From NCBI GenBank assembly GCA_963816315.1, contig CAWFJZ010000005.1, positions 1 to 64,000 of the forward strand: DNA of 64,000 nucleotides, read 5' to 3'. Under the pieces are notes generated by a model. That model did not search any database and was not told where the DNA came from. It saw only the letters and a program-made list of their open reading frames with translations. Source of the stretch: CADEEN01 sp963816315 (GTDB taxonomy: Bacteria; Pseudomonadota; Gammaproteobacteria; Burkholderiales; Burkholderiaceae_C). The first letter of the stretch is position 1. Each line of letters opens with the position of its first letter. Shown piece after piece: positions 48,860 to 58,672 of the stretch. Position numbers and translations under genes: made by a program.

Positions 48860-50663
48860 TCAGATCGGCTCGGTTCGCTCTGTCAGCCAAGCCAGCGCGT
48901 CACCCGACACGCGTGGCGCCAGCCGCTCGCGCACCGTCGCGTGATACGCGTTGAGCCAAGCGACTTCGTCGGCGCGCATCAGCGTGCGGTCGATGCAGCG
49001 CGTGTCGATCGGGCAGAGTGTGAGCGTTTCGAAGTCGAGGAACTCGCCGAACTCGTTCTTCGGCCCGGCGATGTTGAGCACCAGGTTCTCGATGCGCACG
49101 CCCCATTGGCCGTCGCGGTACAGGCCCGGCTCGACCGAGGTGATCATGCCGGGCTCCATCGCCATGTGGGCGTCGGGCACGGCTTTGCTGATGCTCTGCG
49201 GGCCTTCGTGTACGTTGAGGAAATAGCCGACGCCGTGGCCGGTGCCGTGGCCGAACTCCATCGCCTCGGCCCAGATCGGCGCGCGCGCCAGCGCATCGAG
49301 CATCGGGGCGAGCGTGCCGCGCGGAAAGCGTGCGCGCGACAGGCCGATCATGCCCTTCAACACCAGCGTGTAGTCGCGCTTCATCGCCGCGCTGGCGTTG
49401 CCGATCGGCCAAACGCGCGTGATGTCGGTCGTGCCGCCGAGGTACTGGCCGCCGGAGTCGATCAGCAGCAGGCCGTCGCCCTGGATTTCGGCGTGCGAGT
49501 CTTTGGTCGCGCGGTAGTGCGGCATAGCGCCGTTGGCGTTGAAGCCGGCAATGACCGGGAACGACAGGCCGACGAAGCCTGTGCGCTTGGCGCGCTCGGC
49601 CGACAGCTTCTCGTCGATCGTCATCTCGGTGATGCGCTCGCCACGTGCCAGTGCGGCGTCGAACCAGGCATAGAAGTGGCACATCGCCACGCCGTCTTCG
49701 ATCATCGCCTCGCGGATGTGCGCAGCCTCGTCGGCCGTCTTGCGGCTCTTGGCCAGCGTGCTCGGGTTGATCGCTTCGACCACCTTCACGGCGGCCGGCA
49801 CCTGCTCGCGAAAAGCCAGCGTGATGCGCTTCGGATCGACCAGCAGCGTGCTGCCCGATGGCAACGCGGCGAGCGCTTTCGCCGCGTCGGCGTAGTCGGC
49901 CAGCGCGATGCCGTCGGCCGCCAGCTCCTTGGCCAGCGCGGCATCGACCTTGCCCGCGCTGACGAACAGCGTCGCCTTCGTGGCGTCGATCAGCAGATGG
50001 GCGAGGAAGACCGGGTTGTAGTCCACGTCGGCGCCGCGCAGGTTGGTGATCCAGGCCACGTCATCGACGGTCGAGACGAAGTGATGTGTTGCGCCGTGGC
50101 GGGCCATGCCTTCGCGCACCGCGGCCAGCTTCGCGCTGCGCGGCGTGGTGGCATGCGGCGCTGTGTGCGCATAGACACGCGCTTGCGGCAGGCCCGGGCG
50201 GTCGTCCCAGGCGCCGGCGAGCACGTCACCCGCCGTGCGCAGCGTGATGCCGGCGGCGTCGAGCGCGGCCTTCAACTGCTGCGCCGCGGCCAGGCCGAGC
50301 ACCTGGCCATCGACGGCCAACGTGCCGCCCTTGGCGACGTTGGCGACGATCCACTCGAGGTGGTGCGTGGCCGCGCCGGTGGCGAATCTTGACCAGATCG
50401 ACGCCGCTGCCGCGCAGCTCTTTCTCGGCCTGCGCCCAATAGCGGCTGTCGGCGAACAGCGCGGCGCGCTCGGTGGTGACGACGAGCGTGGCCATCGAGC
50501 CGGTGAAGCCGGAGAGCCACACGCGGCCCTGCCAGCGTTCGGGCAGGTACTCGGAAATGTGCGGGTCGCTCGACGGCACGAGCAGGGCCGACAGACCTTG
50601 TGCGCGCAAGGCATCGCGCACGCTTTCGAGTCGAACGGGAATCGGTGAAGTGCGGGTGTCCAT
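48860..50663 (-). CDS. pepP: Xaa-Pro aminopeptidase (aminopeptidase P) with one frameshift
   Basis: A manganese M24 peptidase of about 600 residues, the long three-domain aminopeptidase P type. ATG 50663 gives LESVRDALRAQGLSALLVPS, HISEYLPERWQGRVWLSGFT and FADSRYWAQAEKEL. At about 50383 one base shifts the frame from DLVKI to TGAATHHLEWIVANV. The M24 domain follows with SGGQYLGGTTDITRV, MEFGHGTGHGVGYFLNVHEG, and EPGLYRDGQWGVRIENL. If the base is real the enzyme is lost; an assembly indel is plausible since everything else is intact. Confidence 0.87.
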
Positions 50664-50689
50664 CGGCTGCTCCTGCGCAAGAGCGCCGA

Positions 50690-51058
50690 TTGTAGGCAGC
50701 AGCTACTCGGACGGCGGTGGCCTTCACCTGCCACGCGCCGTTGACCGTGATGGCGCTTGGCGCGCGGCGCGGTCCACATCAGGCACCACTCGTTCGTGCG
50801 CTCGACTTGGTGTTGCCGCTGTTCGCGCTGCACCGCCTTGCGCCGCACCGGCATGTTCACCTTCGTGCCGACATGGTCATGCAGGTTGAAATCCGCTGCG
50901 CTGCTGCTCTCGAAGCGCCAGGCCAGCGTGTCGCCGGCCTGCAGCGGCATGCAGACCTCGCCGACCTTGCCGGCGGCGATGGCCAGACTGATCGGTCGCT
51001 CCTGCGCCGAGGCGGTTGCCGCCGCCAGCAGCACGGTCATGAAAGAGACATGTCTCAT
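50690..51058 (-). pseudogene. Small secreted protein, frameshifted 3' end
   Basis: From ATG 51058: signal peptide MRHVSFMTVLLAAATASAQ, then ISLAIAAGKVGEVCMPLQAG, VGTKVNMPVRRKAV and TNEWCLMWTAPRAK. Near 50757 the coding sense moves to another frame (AITVNGAWQVKATAVRV) and stops soon after; the exact end is uncertain (about 50690). Without the shift the frame runs on into pepP. No family assigned. Two conserved Cys suggest a disulfide. Confidence 0.55.
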
Positions 51059-51105
51059 CGTTCGATCGCGTTGCAGAATGGCACGACGTTAGCGCAAGGC
51101 AGGCC

Positions 51106-51969
51106 ATGACCGACGACAACGAGACCCTCGACGAAGCGCTGGCGCGCAACGTGCGCGACGCCTTGGCCGAAGACATCGGCCGCGCCGACTGGACGGCGCT
51201 GCTCGCGCCCGCGGGCAAGCGCGTGCGCTCGCATGTCGTGGCCAAGGAAGCGGCGGTGTTGTGCGGCCGGCGCTGGTTCGACCATTGCGTTCACGCCCTC
51301 GACGCAAAGGCCGACGTGCAATGGCTCGCCGCCGAAGGCGGGCCGGTGCTGGCGGGCATGGCGGTCTGCCGCATCGACAGCGACGCGCGCGCGCTGCTCT
51401 CGGCCGAGCGCAGCGCGCTGAACTTTCTGCAAATGCTGTCGGCCGTGGCGACGACGACGCGGCGCTATGTCGATGCCATCGCCGGCCTGTCGCCGAATCC
51501 GTTGGGCTGCGCGATCCTCGACACGCGCAAGACGCTGCCCGGCCTGCGCCAGGCGCAGAAATATGCGGTGCGTGTCGGCGGCGGGCAGAACCAGCGGCTG
51601 GCGCTGTGGGACGGCATCCTGATCAAGGAGAACCACATCGCCGCGGCCGGCGGCATCCGCGCTGCGCTCGATGCGGCACGGGCGCTGGACGCCGGCGTGA
51701 CGGTGCAGATCGAGGTCGAGTCGATCGCCGAGCTCGAAGAAGCGCTGGCCTGCGGTGCAACGAGCGTGCTCCTCGATGATTTCAGCCTGAACGACATGCA
51801 CCACGCTTACGCGATCACTAAGAGCCGCGCGCTGCTCGAAGCCTCGGGCAGCGTCGATCTGGAGCGCGTGCGTGAGATTGCGAAAACCGGCGTCGATCGC
51901 ATCTCGATCGGCAAGCTGACGAAGGACATCAAGGCGATCGACTTGTCGATGCGTGTGGAGGCCACTTAA
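51106..51969 (+). CDS. nadC: Nicotinate-nucleotide pyrophosphorylase (carboxylating)
   Basis: A 287-residue quinolinate phosphoribosyltransferase, the last step of de novo nicotinate mononucleotide synthesis. Signature ILDTRKTLPGLRQAQKYAVR with GGGQNQR and the active-site Lys/Glu regions LIKENHI and VEVES-like IEVESIAELEEAL, closing with GVDRISIGKLTKDIKAID. ATG 51106. NadA and NadB are not in the window. Confidence 0.95.
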   Translation: MTDDNETLDEALARNVRDALAEDIGRADWTALLAPAGKRVRSHVVAKEAAVLCGRRWFDHCVHALDAKADVQWLAAEGGPVLAGMAVCRIDSDARALLSAERSALNFLQMLSAVATTTRRYVDAIAGLSPNPLGCAILDTRKTLPGLRQAQKYAVRVGGGQNQRLALWDGILIKENHIAAAGGIRAALDAARALDAGVTVQIEVESIAELEEALACGATSVLLDDFSLNDMHHAYAITKSRALLEASGSVDLERVREIAKTGVDRISIGKLTKDIKAIDLSMRVEAT

Positions 51970-52032
51970 GGCAACGCTGAAGAAGTCCCCGCGGATGATG
52001 CGCGCGCCGCGAGGGACTTTTCCAGCATTGCC
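51970..52032. repeat. 63-bp imperfect palindrome between convergent genes
   Basis: GGCAACGCTGAAGAAGTCCC at 51970-51989 is inverted at 52013-52032 as GGGACTTTTCCAGCATTGCC (17 of 20 match), with CGCGG/CCGCG extending the stem. It occupies exactly the interval between the nadC stop and the TAXI stop and is likely a bidirectional terminator, possibly from a small palindromic element. Confidence 0.75.
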
Positions 52033-53346
52033 CTAAGGCGTCTGCAAACGCCGCCGCACCATCTGGATGTGGCTCTTTAGCGCGTAAAGCTCGTCGGTGT
52101 ACGACAGCGGCACCTGGATCGCGTTGACCTTGTCTTCGATCGCATCGAGCCCGTCGAGCAGTTCCTTCGGCGGCCGTGTGCGCACGTCGGACTCGATCTG
52201 CCGCAGTTGCGCATACCAGCGAAACACGCGCGAGCGGATGCGCAGCTCGACGATCGGCGGCACGATGCGCGACAGCGGCAGCAGCACGGCGACGATCGAC
52301 AGCATCGCCAGCCACATGCGATCGACCAGATTGGCCAGCCAGAACGGCAGGTAGCGTTGCAGCCACGGCACGCCGCTGCGGTAGAAGCGCTCGGCCTCGG
52401 GCGCCAACGCGCGCTCGCCGTCGCGCGCGTTCGGGAAGTCGCCTTTCCTCTGGAACCAGCCCGAGTCGCCATGCACTTCGCGCGCGGCCTGCACGAAGAG
52501 TTGCGCCAGCGCCGGGTGCAGGTCGTCGCGCACGACGAGCGTCGCCGTCGGCGCGACCATGCGCACGTCGGCGGCGGGCATGTCGCGCGCCAGATCGACC
52601 ACGCCGCGCGGCAGCATGACCGCGGACAGAAAACCGAAGCGGCGCGTGTAGGCGTCGGCCTGCGCAAAGTCGAAGAGGGCGATGCCCGGCGTCTGCAGCA
52701 GCATCTGCACCATCGCCGACTCGGGCGCCGAAGCCAGCACGAGCGCGTCGAGGCGGCTTTCCAGCAGCTCGATCACGGCGGGCGTGACCGGTTGCTGCGA
52801 CAGCGCGATCGCCTTGGCGTCGATGTGGTTGGCTTCGAGCAGCCGCAGCGCCAGGTGCGGCACGCCGCTGCCGGCGGCGCCGATGTTGACGCGCCAGCCT
52901 TCCAACTGCGACAGGCTGTCCAACGTCGGCTTTTTCAGCAGGCGCTGTGCGCTGTCAGCGCGGTAGAACAGCCACACCGGCTCGTAGAACATGCTGCCTA
53001 ATGATTGCAAGGTGGTGTCGGCGTCCGGCGCTTCGCTCGCGCCGCCTTGCACGAAGCCGATCTGCACGCCCGACGAGGCATCGCGCAGCAGCGCCAGGTT
53101 CTCCGCCGCGCCCTGCGTGTTGCGCATCTCGACGCCGATGCCATGCTGCTTCAAGCGCTCGGCATAGCGCTGGCCGAACTCCGCATACGCGCCTTGGGCC
53201 ACGCCGGTGGCGAGGGTGACGCGGCGCGGCGGATTCGGGTCGAGCATCCAATAGGCCAGCGCGACCAGCCCGCAAGCCAGCAGCACGAAGGGCGCGCTGG
53301 TGGACAACGCGGTGCGGATGCCGGTGAAGACGTGATGAGCGGTCAT
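52033..53346 (-). CDS. TAXI-family TRAP-type solute-binding protein
   Basis: A 437-residue protein. An N-terminal TM (STSAPFVLLACGLVALAYWM) leads to a TAXI binding domain (VTLATGVAQGAYAEFGQRYA, GFVQGGASEA, NIGAAGSGVPHLALRLLEA). The C-terminus has a second TM (WLAMLSIVAVLLPLSRIVPP) and a cytoplasmic helix. Such membrane-anchored TAXI proteins occur without DctQM-type permease genes, as here, and may be sensors. ATG 53346 preferred; 53370 is possible. Confidence 0.88.
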   Translation of the reverse strand: MTAHHVFTGIRTALSTSAPFVLLACGLVALAYWMLDPNPPRRVTLATGVAQGAYAEFGQRYAERLKQHGIGVEMRNTQGAAENLALLRDASSGVQIGFVQGGASEAPDADTTLQSLGSMFYEPVWLFYRADSAQRLLKKPTLDSLSQLEGWRVNIGAAGSGVPHLALRLLEANHIDAKAIALSQQPVTPAVIELLESRLDALVLASAPESAMVQMLLQTPGIALFDFAQADAYTRRFGFLSAVMLPRGVVDLARDMPAADVRMVAPTATLVVRDDLHPALAQLFVQAAREVHGDSGWFQRKGDFPNARDGERALAPEAERFYRSGVPWLQRYLPFWLANLVDRMWLAMLSIVAVLLPLSRIVPPIVELRIRSRVFRWYAQLRQIESDVRTRPPKELLDGLDAIEDKVNAIQVPLSYTDELYALKSHIQMVRRRLQTP

Positions 53347-53422
53347 CTCAGCGCTCGCCTCGAGTTGCACGAAGCGGGCTTTCTGCTTGCGGCCCGAAGG
53401 CGACGTTCAAGTCCGCAAAGGA

Positions 53423-53550
53423 CCGTTCGGGCTGAGCTTGTCGAAGCCCCTTTCGCCACCGTTCGGGCTGAGCCTGTCGAAGCCTTCGTGCCTCATGCCA
53501 AAGGCTTCGACAGGCTCAGCCTGGCCCTTCGACAGCTCAGGGCGAACGGG
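53423..53550. repeat. Cluster of four GTTCGGGCTGAGC-TGTCGAAGC repeats
   Basis: Direct copies at 53423-53449 and 53459-53484; inverted copies at 53503-53526 and 53525-53550. The second and third form a perfect 21-base stem (53466-53486 with 53501-53521) and a 14-base loop. This REP-like unit is widely spread in proteobacterial intergenic DNA. The 53371-53638 interval has no gene besides this. Confidence 0.88.
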
Positions 53551-53638
53551 GGCGGAGAGCATGTCAATGCGAACGGGAGTGGCGACCTGACCGTCGTCAA
53601 CAGCCGCTCAGGGCCGAAAACTGACCGAACCATGCTCG

Positions 53639-54241
53639 CTAGTGCGGCGTGCTCGCCGCAGGCGTCATCAGCCTGTCGGTGTAGGCGATCGCCATCGCCG
53701 ACAGAAGAAAGGTGATGTGGATCACCGTCTGCGCGATCAACACCTTGTCCGAGTAGTTGGCGGCGTTGATGAAGGTCTTGAGCAAATGGATCGAGCTGAT
53801 GCCGATGATGGCGGTGGCCAGCTTGACCTTCAGCACCGAGGCGTTGACATGCGACAGCCACTCCGGCTGATCCGGATGGCCTTCCAGGTTCATGCGCGAG
53901 ACGAAGGTCTCGTAGCCGCCGACGATCACCATGATCAGCAGGTTGCTGATCATCACCACGTCGATCAGCGCCAGCACCACCAGCATGATGATCGTTTCGT
54001 TAAGCGCCACCGTCTCGGGGCCGGTGTAGCCGATGCTCTTGACGAGCGCGGCGATGGCCGTCTGGCTGCCGAAGGCGGCTTCGATCAGGTGCAGCAGCTC
54101 GAGCAGGAAGTGCCAGACATAAACGCCTTGCGCCGCGATCAGCCCCAGGTACAGCGGCAGTTGCAGCCAGCGGCTCATGAAGATCAGGCGCGGCAGCGGG
54201 CCCATCGCGGCGGTGACGGCATCGGGGGTGTTTTTTTGCAT
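53639..54241 (-). CDS. UPF0114 (YqhA) family membrane protein
   Basis: A 200-residue inner-membrane protein with four helices (LGLIAAQGVYVWHFLLELL, IMLVVLALIDVVMISNLLIM, LATAIIGISSIHLLKTF, THFLLSAMAIAYTDRL-type end). VGGYETFVSR and PEWLSHVNASVLKVKLA are conserved in UPF0114. ATG 54241 is preceded by a T-run leader. Function unknown. Divergent from acs, 141 bases between starts. Confidence 0.9.
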   Translation of the reverse strand: MQKNTPDAVTAAMGPLPRLIFMSRWLQLPLYLGLIAAQGVYVWHFLLELLHLIEAAFGSQTAIAALVKSIGYTGPETVALNETIIMLVVLALIDVVMISNLLIMVIVGGYETFVSRMNLEGHPDQPEWLSHVNASVLKVKLATAIIGISSIHLLKTFINAANYSDKVLIAQTVIHITFLLSAMAIAYTDRLMTPAASTPH

Positions 54242-54382
54242 CGTGGTCAGGGATTCCTCGGGTGGGCGGGATTGTAGGGATCGCGTCCGGGTGCTCTTCG
54301 ATTGATGCAAAGTAAGCCCTTGGTAAGAGCACCGGCCTACCTTTGCCCCCAGCGAAGAAAACCATTCCCAGGAGACAGCCGC

Positions 54383-56348
54383 ATGAGCACTGAACCGAAC
54401 ACCTACGCCCCCCCCGCCGCGCTCGCCAAGAGCGCTCACGTCGCCGGCCCCGCGGCCTACGACAAGCTCGTCGCCGAAGCCGAGCGCGACCACGACGGCT
54501 ACTGGTCGCGCCTGGCGCGCGAGTTCGTGACCTGGAAGAAGCCGTTCACGAAAGGCCTCGACGACAGCAACGCGCCGTTCTTCAAGTGGTTCGAAGACGG
54601 CACGTTGAACGTGTCCTACAACTGCCTCGACCGCAACGTCGAGCGCGGCCTGGGCGACAAGACAGCGATCATCTTCGAGGCCGACGACGGCGCGGTGACC
54701 AAGGTTTCGTACAAATCGTTGCTGGCGATGGTCTGCCAGTTCGCCAATGCGCTGAAAGCGCGCGGCATCAAGAAGGGCGACCGCGTTCTGATCTACATGT
54801 CGATGAGCGTCGAGGGCGTGGCGGCGATGCAGGCCTGCGCGCGCATCGGCGCGATCCACTCGGTCGTCTTCGGCGGCTTCTCGGCGCAGTCGGTGCGCGA
54901 CCGCATTCAGGGCGCCGGCGCGGCGATGGTGATCACCGCCGACGAACAACTTCGCGGCGGCAAGCAGCTGCCGCTGAAGGCCATCGTCGATGAAGCCATC
55001 GCGATGGGCGGCTGCGAGTCGGTGAAGAACGTCATCGTTTACAAGCGCACCGGCGGCAAGATCGCCTGGGACGCGTCGCGCGACCGCTGGCTGCACGAAG
55101 AGATGGCCGCCCAGCCGGCGACCTGCGAGCCCGAGTGGGTCGGCGCCGAGCACCCGCTGTTCCTGCTCTACACCTCGGGCTCCACCGGCAAGCCCAAGGG
55201 CGTGCAGCACAGCAGCGGCGGCTACCTGCTGCATGCCGCGCTGACGACGAAGTGGACCTTCGACCTGAAGGACGACGACGTCTTCTGGTGCACGGCCGAC
55301 ATCGGCTGGGTCACCGGCCACACCTACATCACCTACGGCCCGCTGGCCCTGGGCGGCACCGAGATCGTGTTCGAGGGCGTGCCGACGTTCCCCGATGCGG
55401 CGCGCTTCTGGAAGACGATCGAGAAGCACAAGTGCACCGTCTTCTACACCGCGCCGACGGCGATCCGCTCGCTGATCAAGGCCGCGGAAGCCAATGACGC
55501 GGTGCATCCGAGCGCGCAGCGATCTGTCATCGCTGCGCATCCTCGGCTCGGTCGGCGAGCCGATCAACCCGGCGGCGTGGGAGTGGTATCACAAGCATGT
55601 CGGCGGCGGCCGCTGCCCGATCGTCGATACCTTCTGGCAGACCGAAACCGGCGGCCACATGATCACGCCGCTGCCCGGCGCGACGACGCTGGTGCCGGGT
55701 TCGTGCACGCTGCCGTTCCCCGGCATCGCCGCGGCGATCGTCGATGAAACCGGCGCCGACGTGCCCAACGGCAGCGGCGGCATCCTCGTCGTCAAGAAGC
55801 CGTGGCCGAGCATGATCCGCACGATCTACGGCGACCCGGAGCGCTTCAAGCAGAGCTACTACCCGCCGGAGCTGAAGGGCTACTACCTCGCCGGCGACGG
55901 CGCCATCCGCGACGCCAAGACCGGCTACTTCACGATCACCGGCCGCATCGACGACGTGCTCAACGTCAGCGGCCACCGCATGGGCACGATGGAGATCGAG
56001 TCGGCGCTGGTGTCGTGCACCGAGCTGGTTGCCGAAGCGGCCGTGGTCGGCCGGCCGGACGACACCACCGGCGAAGCGATCTGCGCTTTCGTCGTCCTGA
56101 AGCGCGCACGCCCGACCGGCGACGAAGCGAAGAAGATCGCCACCGAACTGCGCAACTGGGTGGCCAAGGAGATCGGCCCGATCGCCAAGCCGAAAGACAT
56201 CCGCTTCGGCGACAACCTGCCGAAGACGCGCAGCGGCAAGATCATGCGGCGGCTGCTGCGCTCGATCGCCAGGGGCGAGGCGATCACGCAGGACACCTCC
56301 ACTCTGGAGAATCCGGCCATCCTCGAGCAGTTGGCGCAGAGCCTCTGA
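54383..56348 (+). CDS. acs: Acetyl-CoA synthetase with one frameshift
   Basis: About 654 residues after correction, the usual Acs length. It activates acetate with ATP and CoA via acetyl-AMP. The AGGAGA site is 6 bases before ATG 54383. Core motifs: YTSGSTGKPKGV (P-loop), DTFWQTETGGHMI, GRIDDVLNVSGHRMGT, and the acetylatable Lys in TRSGKIMRRLLR. Near 55522 one extra base moves the frame from VHPSAQ to DLSSLRILGSVGEP. With all domains otherwise intact, a sequencing indel is likely. The final TGA overlaps the start of a dispersed repeat. Confidence 0.92.
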
Positions 56349-56418
56349 GCCCCCAAGGGCCGGGCTCGCCCGGCCCGGCCCCCCGAGGGGGCGCAAGAAA
56401 ACTTGGGGCGGCCCGGCG
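56347..56418. repeat. GC-rich dispersed repeat, copy after acs
   Basis: Begins GAGCCCCCAAGGGCC at the acs stop codon, has CCCCCCGAGGGGGC in the middle and ends CTTGGGGCGGCCCGGCG. It shares both ends with the copy inside glnD, in the same orientation on plus. It is palindromic and could act as an acs terminator. Confidence 0.87.
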
Positions 56419-56469
56419 TTTTCTTGAGAGCGGCGTAGCATTCATGGCACTCACTCCTCAGGAGGTGCC

Positions 56470-56952
56470 ATGAAATCTCTCACTGTCGTGTTCAGTCTGT
56501 CCGCGCTTCTCGTCGCCAGTGCCGCTCAAGCTGCGGGCAACGTGCAGGTCAGCTTCGTCAAGCCGGAGAATTTCGCCGACATCCGCGACCGCGCGTATTC
56601 GCGCGAGCAGAACCTGAAAGCGCTGGAGCGGGTGATCACCAGCGTCGCTCAACCGCACGTGGCCGATGGCCAGACGTTGAAGATCGAGGTGCTCGACGTC
56701 GATCTGGCCGGCGAAGTGCGTCCCGGCGCGCGCGCCTGGGACGTGCGCGTGCTGCGCGGCCGTGCCGATTGGCCGCGCATCACGCTGCGCTGGAGCATCG
56801 ACGGCGCAACGCCGCGCAGCGGCGAGGCGGTGGTGCAGGACATGGCCTACCTGCAGCGCCTGCCGCCGTCGATGGCCGATACGGCGCTGGTCTATGAGCG
56901 GCGCATGCTCGACGAGTGGTTCCGGCAGCAGTTCGGCAAGTCAGCCGGCTGA
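56470..56952 (+). CDS. DUF3016 family periplasmic protein
   Basis: A 160-residue secreted protein: signal MKSLTVVFSLSALLVASAAQ, then VSFVKPENFADIRDRAYSRE, LKIEVLDVDLAGEVRPG and the C-terminal YERRMLDEWFRQQF, all DUF3016 hallmarks. Function unknown. The ribosome site AGGAGGT lies within a hairpin (GGCAC and CTCC pairing with GGAG and GTGCC, 56446-56469), so initiation may be regulated by folding. Confidence 0.9.
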   Translation: MKSLTVVFSLSALLVASAAQAAGNVQVSFVKPENFADIRDRAYSREQNLKALERVITSVAQPHVADGQTLKIEVLDVDLAGEVRPGARAWDVRVLRGRADWPRITLRWSIDGATPRSGEAVVQDMAYLQRLPPSMADTALVYERRMLDEWFRQQFGKSAG

Positions 56953-56962
56953 CCAACTGAGA

Positions 56963-57455
56963 TCAACTGACGACGTAGGCCGCCGCGCCGGTGGCGATCA
57001 GCACGCCCTGATCGTTGGCCAGGCGCATCTGCGTACTGCCGATGCGCCCGCCCAGCCGCGTGACCTCGGCGCTGGCAATGAAATGTTCGCCCATGCCCGG
57101 GCGCAGGTAATCGATGCGCAGGTCGATCGTGCCCAGCTTGGCAAAGCGCTGCATCACCTGTGGCGTGGTCTCGTCGGCATGCTTCTCGCCGATCGCCACC
57201 ATCAGCGCCAGGCCGCCCATCGCGTCGAGCGCGGCCGAGATCACGCCGCCGTGCAGCCGGCCGTGCAGCGCGCTGCCGATCAGCGTCGGCCGCATCGCAA
57301 AGCGGATGCGCGGCGCCGGTGCTCGCGCCGACTCGATGACCAGGCCGAGCGTCTGGTTGAAGGTGATGCGGCGCTCGAACAGAGTCGGCCAGCGCGGCGT
57401 CGAGCCGGCTCTGTTCTTCGGGGCTGCGGCGCGCGGGTGATGCGTGTGTCGTCAT
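56963..57455 (-). CDS. PaaI/hotdog-fold thioesterase with one frameshift
   Basis: Acyl-CoA thioesterase-like hotdog protein. ATG 57455 gives MTTHASPARRSPEEQSRLD, then near 57378 the frame moves to LFERRITFNQTLGLVIES, followed by LHGGVISAALDAMGGLALM (the HGG catalytic/turn motif), DYLRPGMGEHFIASAEVTRL and GAAAYVVS-stop at 56963. About 163 residues after correction. Substrate unknown. Divergent from the DUF1624 protein. Confidence 0.8.
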
Positions 57456-57522
57456 GCAATCAATCGTAGCTGCGTCGGCGACACTCGATGCTCTTCAACG
57501 CAATGTGCACGAGATGCCCGGC

Positions 57523-58245
57523 ATGAACCCTGGCGCGCGCTTCGACCGCCTCGACGCGCTGCGCGGCGCCGCCATCGTCTGGATGGCGCTGTTCCACTTC
57601 TGCTTCGACCTCAATTACTACCGGCTGCTCGCTCCGATGCAGAACTTCTACGCCGATCCGTTCTGGACGGTGCAGCGTGCCGTCATCGTCACGCTGTTCA
57701 TGTTCACCGCCGGTTTGTCGCAGGCGGTCGCGCACGATGCCGGGCAGGGCTGGCCGCGGTTCTGGAAGCGCTGGCTGCAGATCGCGGCCTGCGCGCTGCT
57801 GGTCTCTGCCGGTTCGGCCGTGATGTTCCCGAAGAGCTGGATCAGCTTCGGCGTGCTGCATGGTTTTGCCGTGATGCTCGTCATCGCGCGCGTGGCGGCG
57901 CCGCTGCGGGCGTGGCTGTGGCCGCTCGGCCTCGCGCTCGTGCTCTTGCCTCACTTCGTCCAGCACCCGCTCTTCGACACGCGTTTGACGAACTGGGTCG
58001 GTCTCATCACTCGCAAGCCGGTGACCGAAGACTTTGCGCCGGTGCTGCCGTGGCTGGGTGTGATGCTGTGGGGCTTGGCCGCGGGGCAGTGGTTGCTCTT
58101 GCATCGGCGCGCGGTCATGAGCGGCGCGTTGCCATCGGTGCTGCAGCCGCTGGCCGCACTCGGCCGCTGGTCGCTCAGTTTCTACATGCTGCACCAGCCG
58201 CTGTTGATCGGCGCGATCCTGGCCTGGCTCGCGCTGACGCGCTGA
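57523..58245 (+). CDS. DUF1624 (heparan-alpha-glucosaminide acetyltransferase-like) membrane protein
   Basis: A 240-residue polytopic protein, the YeiB/HGSNAT catalytic-domain type: FDRLDALRGAAIVWMALFHF opens it, then VTLFMFTAGLSQAVAH, FGVLHGFAVMLVIARV and PWLGVMLWGLAAGQWLL, ending LSFYMLHQPLLIGAIL. Six or seven TM helices. Acetyl group transfer to a cell-surface sugar is a family prediction. ATG 57523 chosen from family style; 57514 and 57454 are alternatives, the last overlapping the divergent gene. Confidence 0.83.
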   Translation: MNPGARFDRLDALRGAAIVWMALFHFCFDLNYYRLLAPMQNFYADPFWTVQRAVIVTLFMFTAGLSQAVAHDAGQGWPRFWKRWLQIAACALLVSAGSAVMFPKSWISFGVLHGFAVMLVIARVAAPLRAWLWPLGLALVLLPHFVQHPLFDTRLTNWVGLITRKPVTEDFAPVLPWLGVMLWGLAAGQWLLLHRRAVMSGALPSVLQPLAALGRWSLSFYMLHQPLLIGAILAWLALTR

Positions 58246-58360
58246 GCGCGGCGTGAGATTGCGCACGAACGCCGCGCTCAAGCCGCGCCGGCCCGCGCCG
58301 ATCTAGACGACAACGAGCGCAGGCCATGAAGGGCCGCCTCGCTTTTCGAAGGATCGCCGC

Positions 58361-58654
58361 ATGCCCATCACCGCCATCACCCCGACCCACGCGGTTGCGC
58401 CGCGTGCCAGTGAACGTGCCGTGCCGACCGACGCCGCGGCGATGCCCGACATGCCCAAGCCGGTCACGCCGGCCACCGCGGCCGGCTACCTGATGCAGGT
58501 GCCGAGCGCGCGTGTGCTCGAAGCGCTGGCGTCATTGCAGCGCGCGATAGGCCAGCAAACGCAGAACAGCGAGCCGCCTGCCGATGCCGCACAGCGTCTG
58601 GCCAAGGCCGTCGCATCGGCGGCGTCGGGGCCAGCCGTTGACATGCAAGCGTGA
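58361..58654 (+). CDS. Hypothetical protein, 97 aa
   Basis: A small Ala-rich protein: MPITAITPTHAVAPRASERA, then AAGYLMQVPSARVLEALASL and QTQNSEPPADAAQRLAKA. The middle forms a plausible helix. Codon pattern favours real coding, but no domain is seen. Lies between DUF1624 and the repeat before rlmB. Confidence 0.5.
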   Translation: MPITAITPTHAVAPRASERAVPTDAAAMPDMPKPVTPATAAGYLMQVPSARVLEALASLQRAIGQQTQNSEPPADAAQRLAKAVASAASGPAVDMQA

Positions 58655-58672
58655 CCTAACATGGGGGATGCA

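Noticed and set aside
48860..51058. 732-aa frame apparently fusing a secreted protein to aminopeptidase P
   Set aside because: The middle third is non-coding in that frame; two genes, each with a frameshift, happen to share phase.
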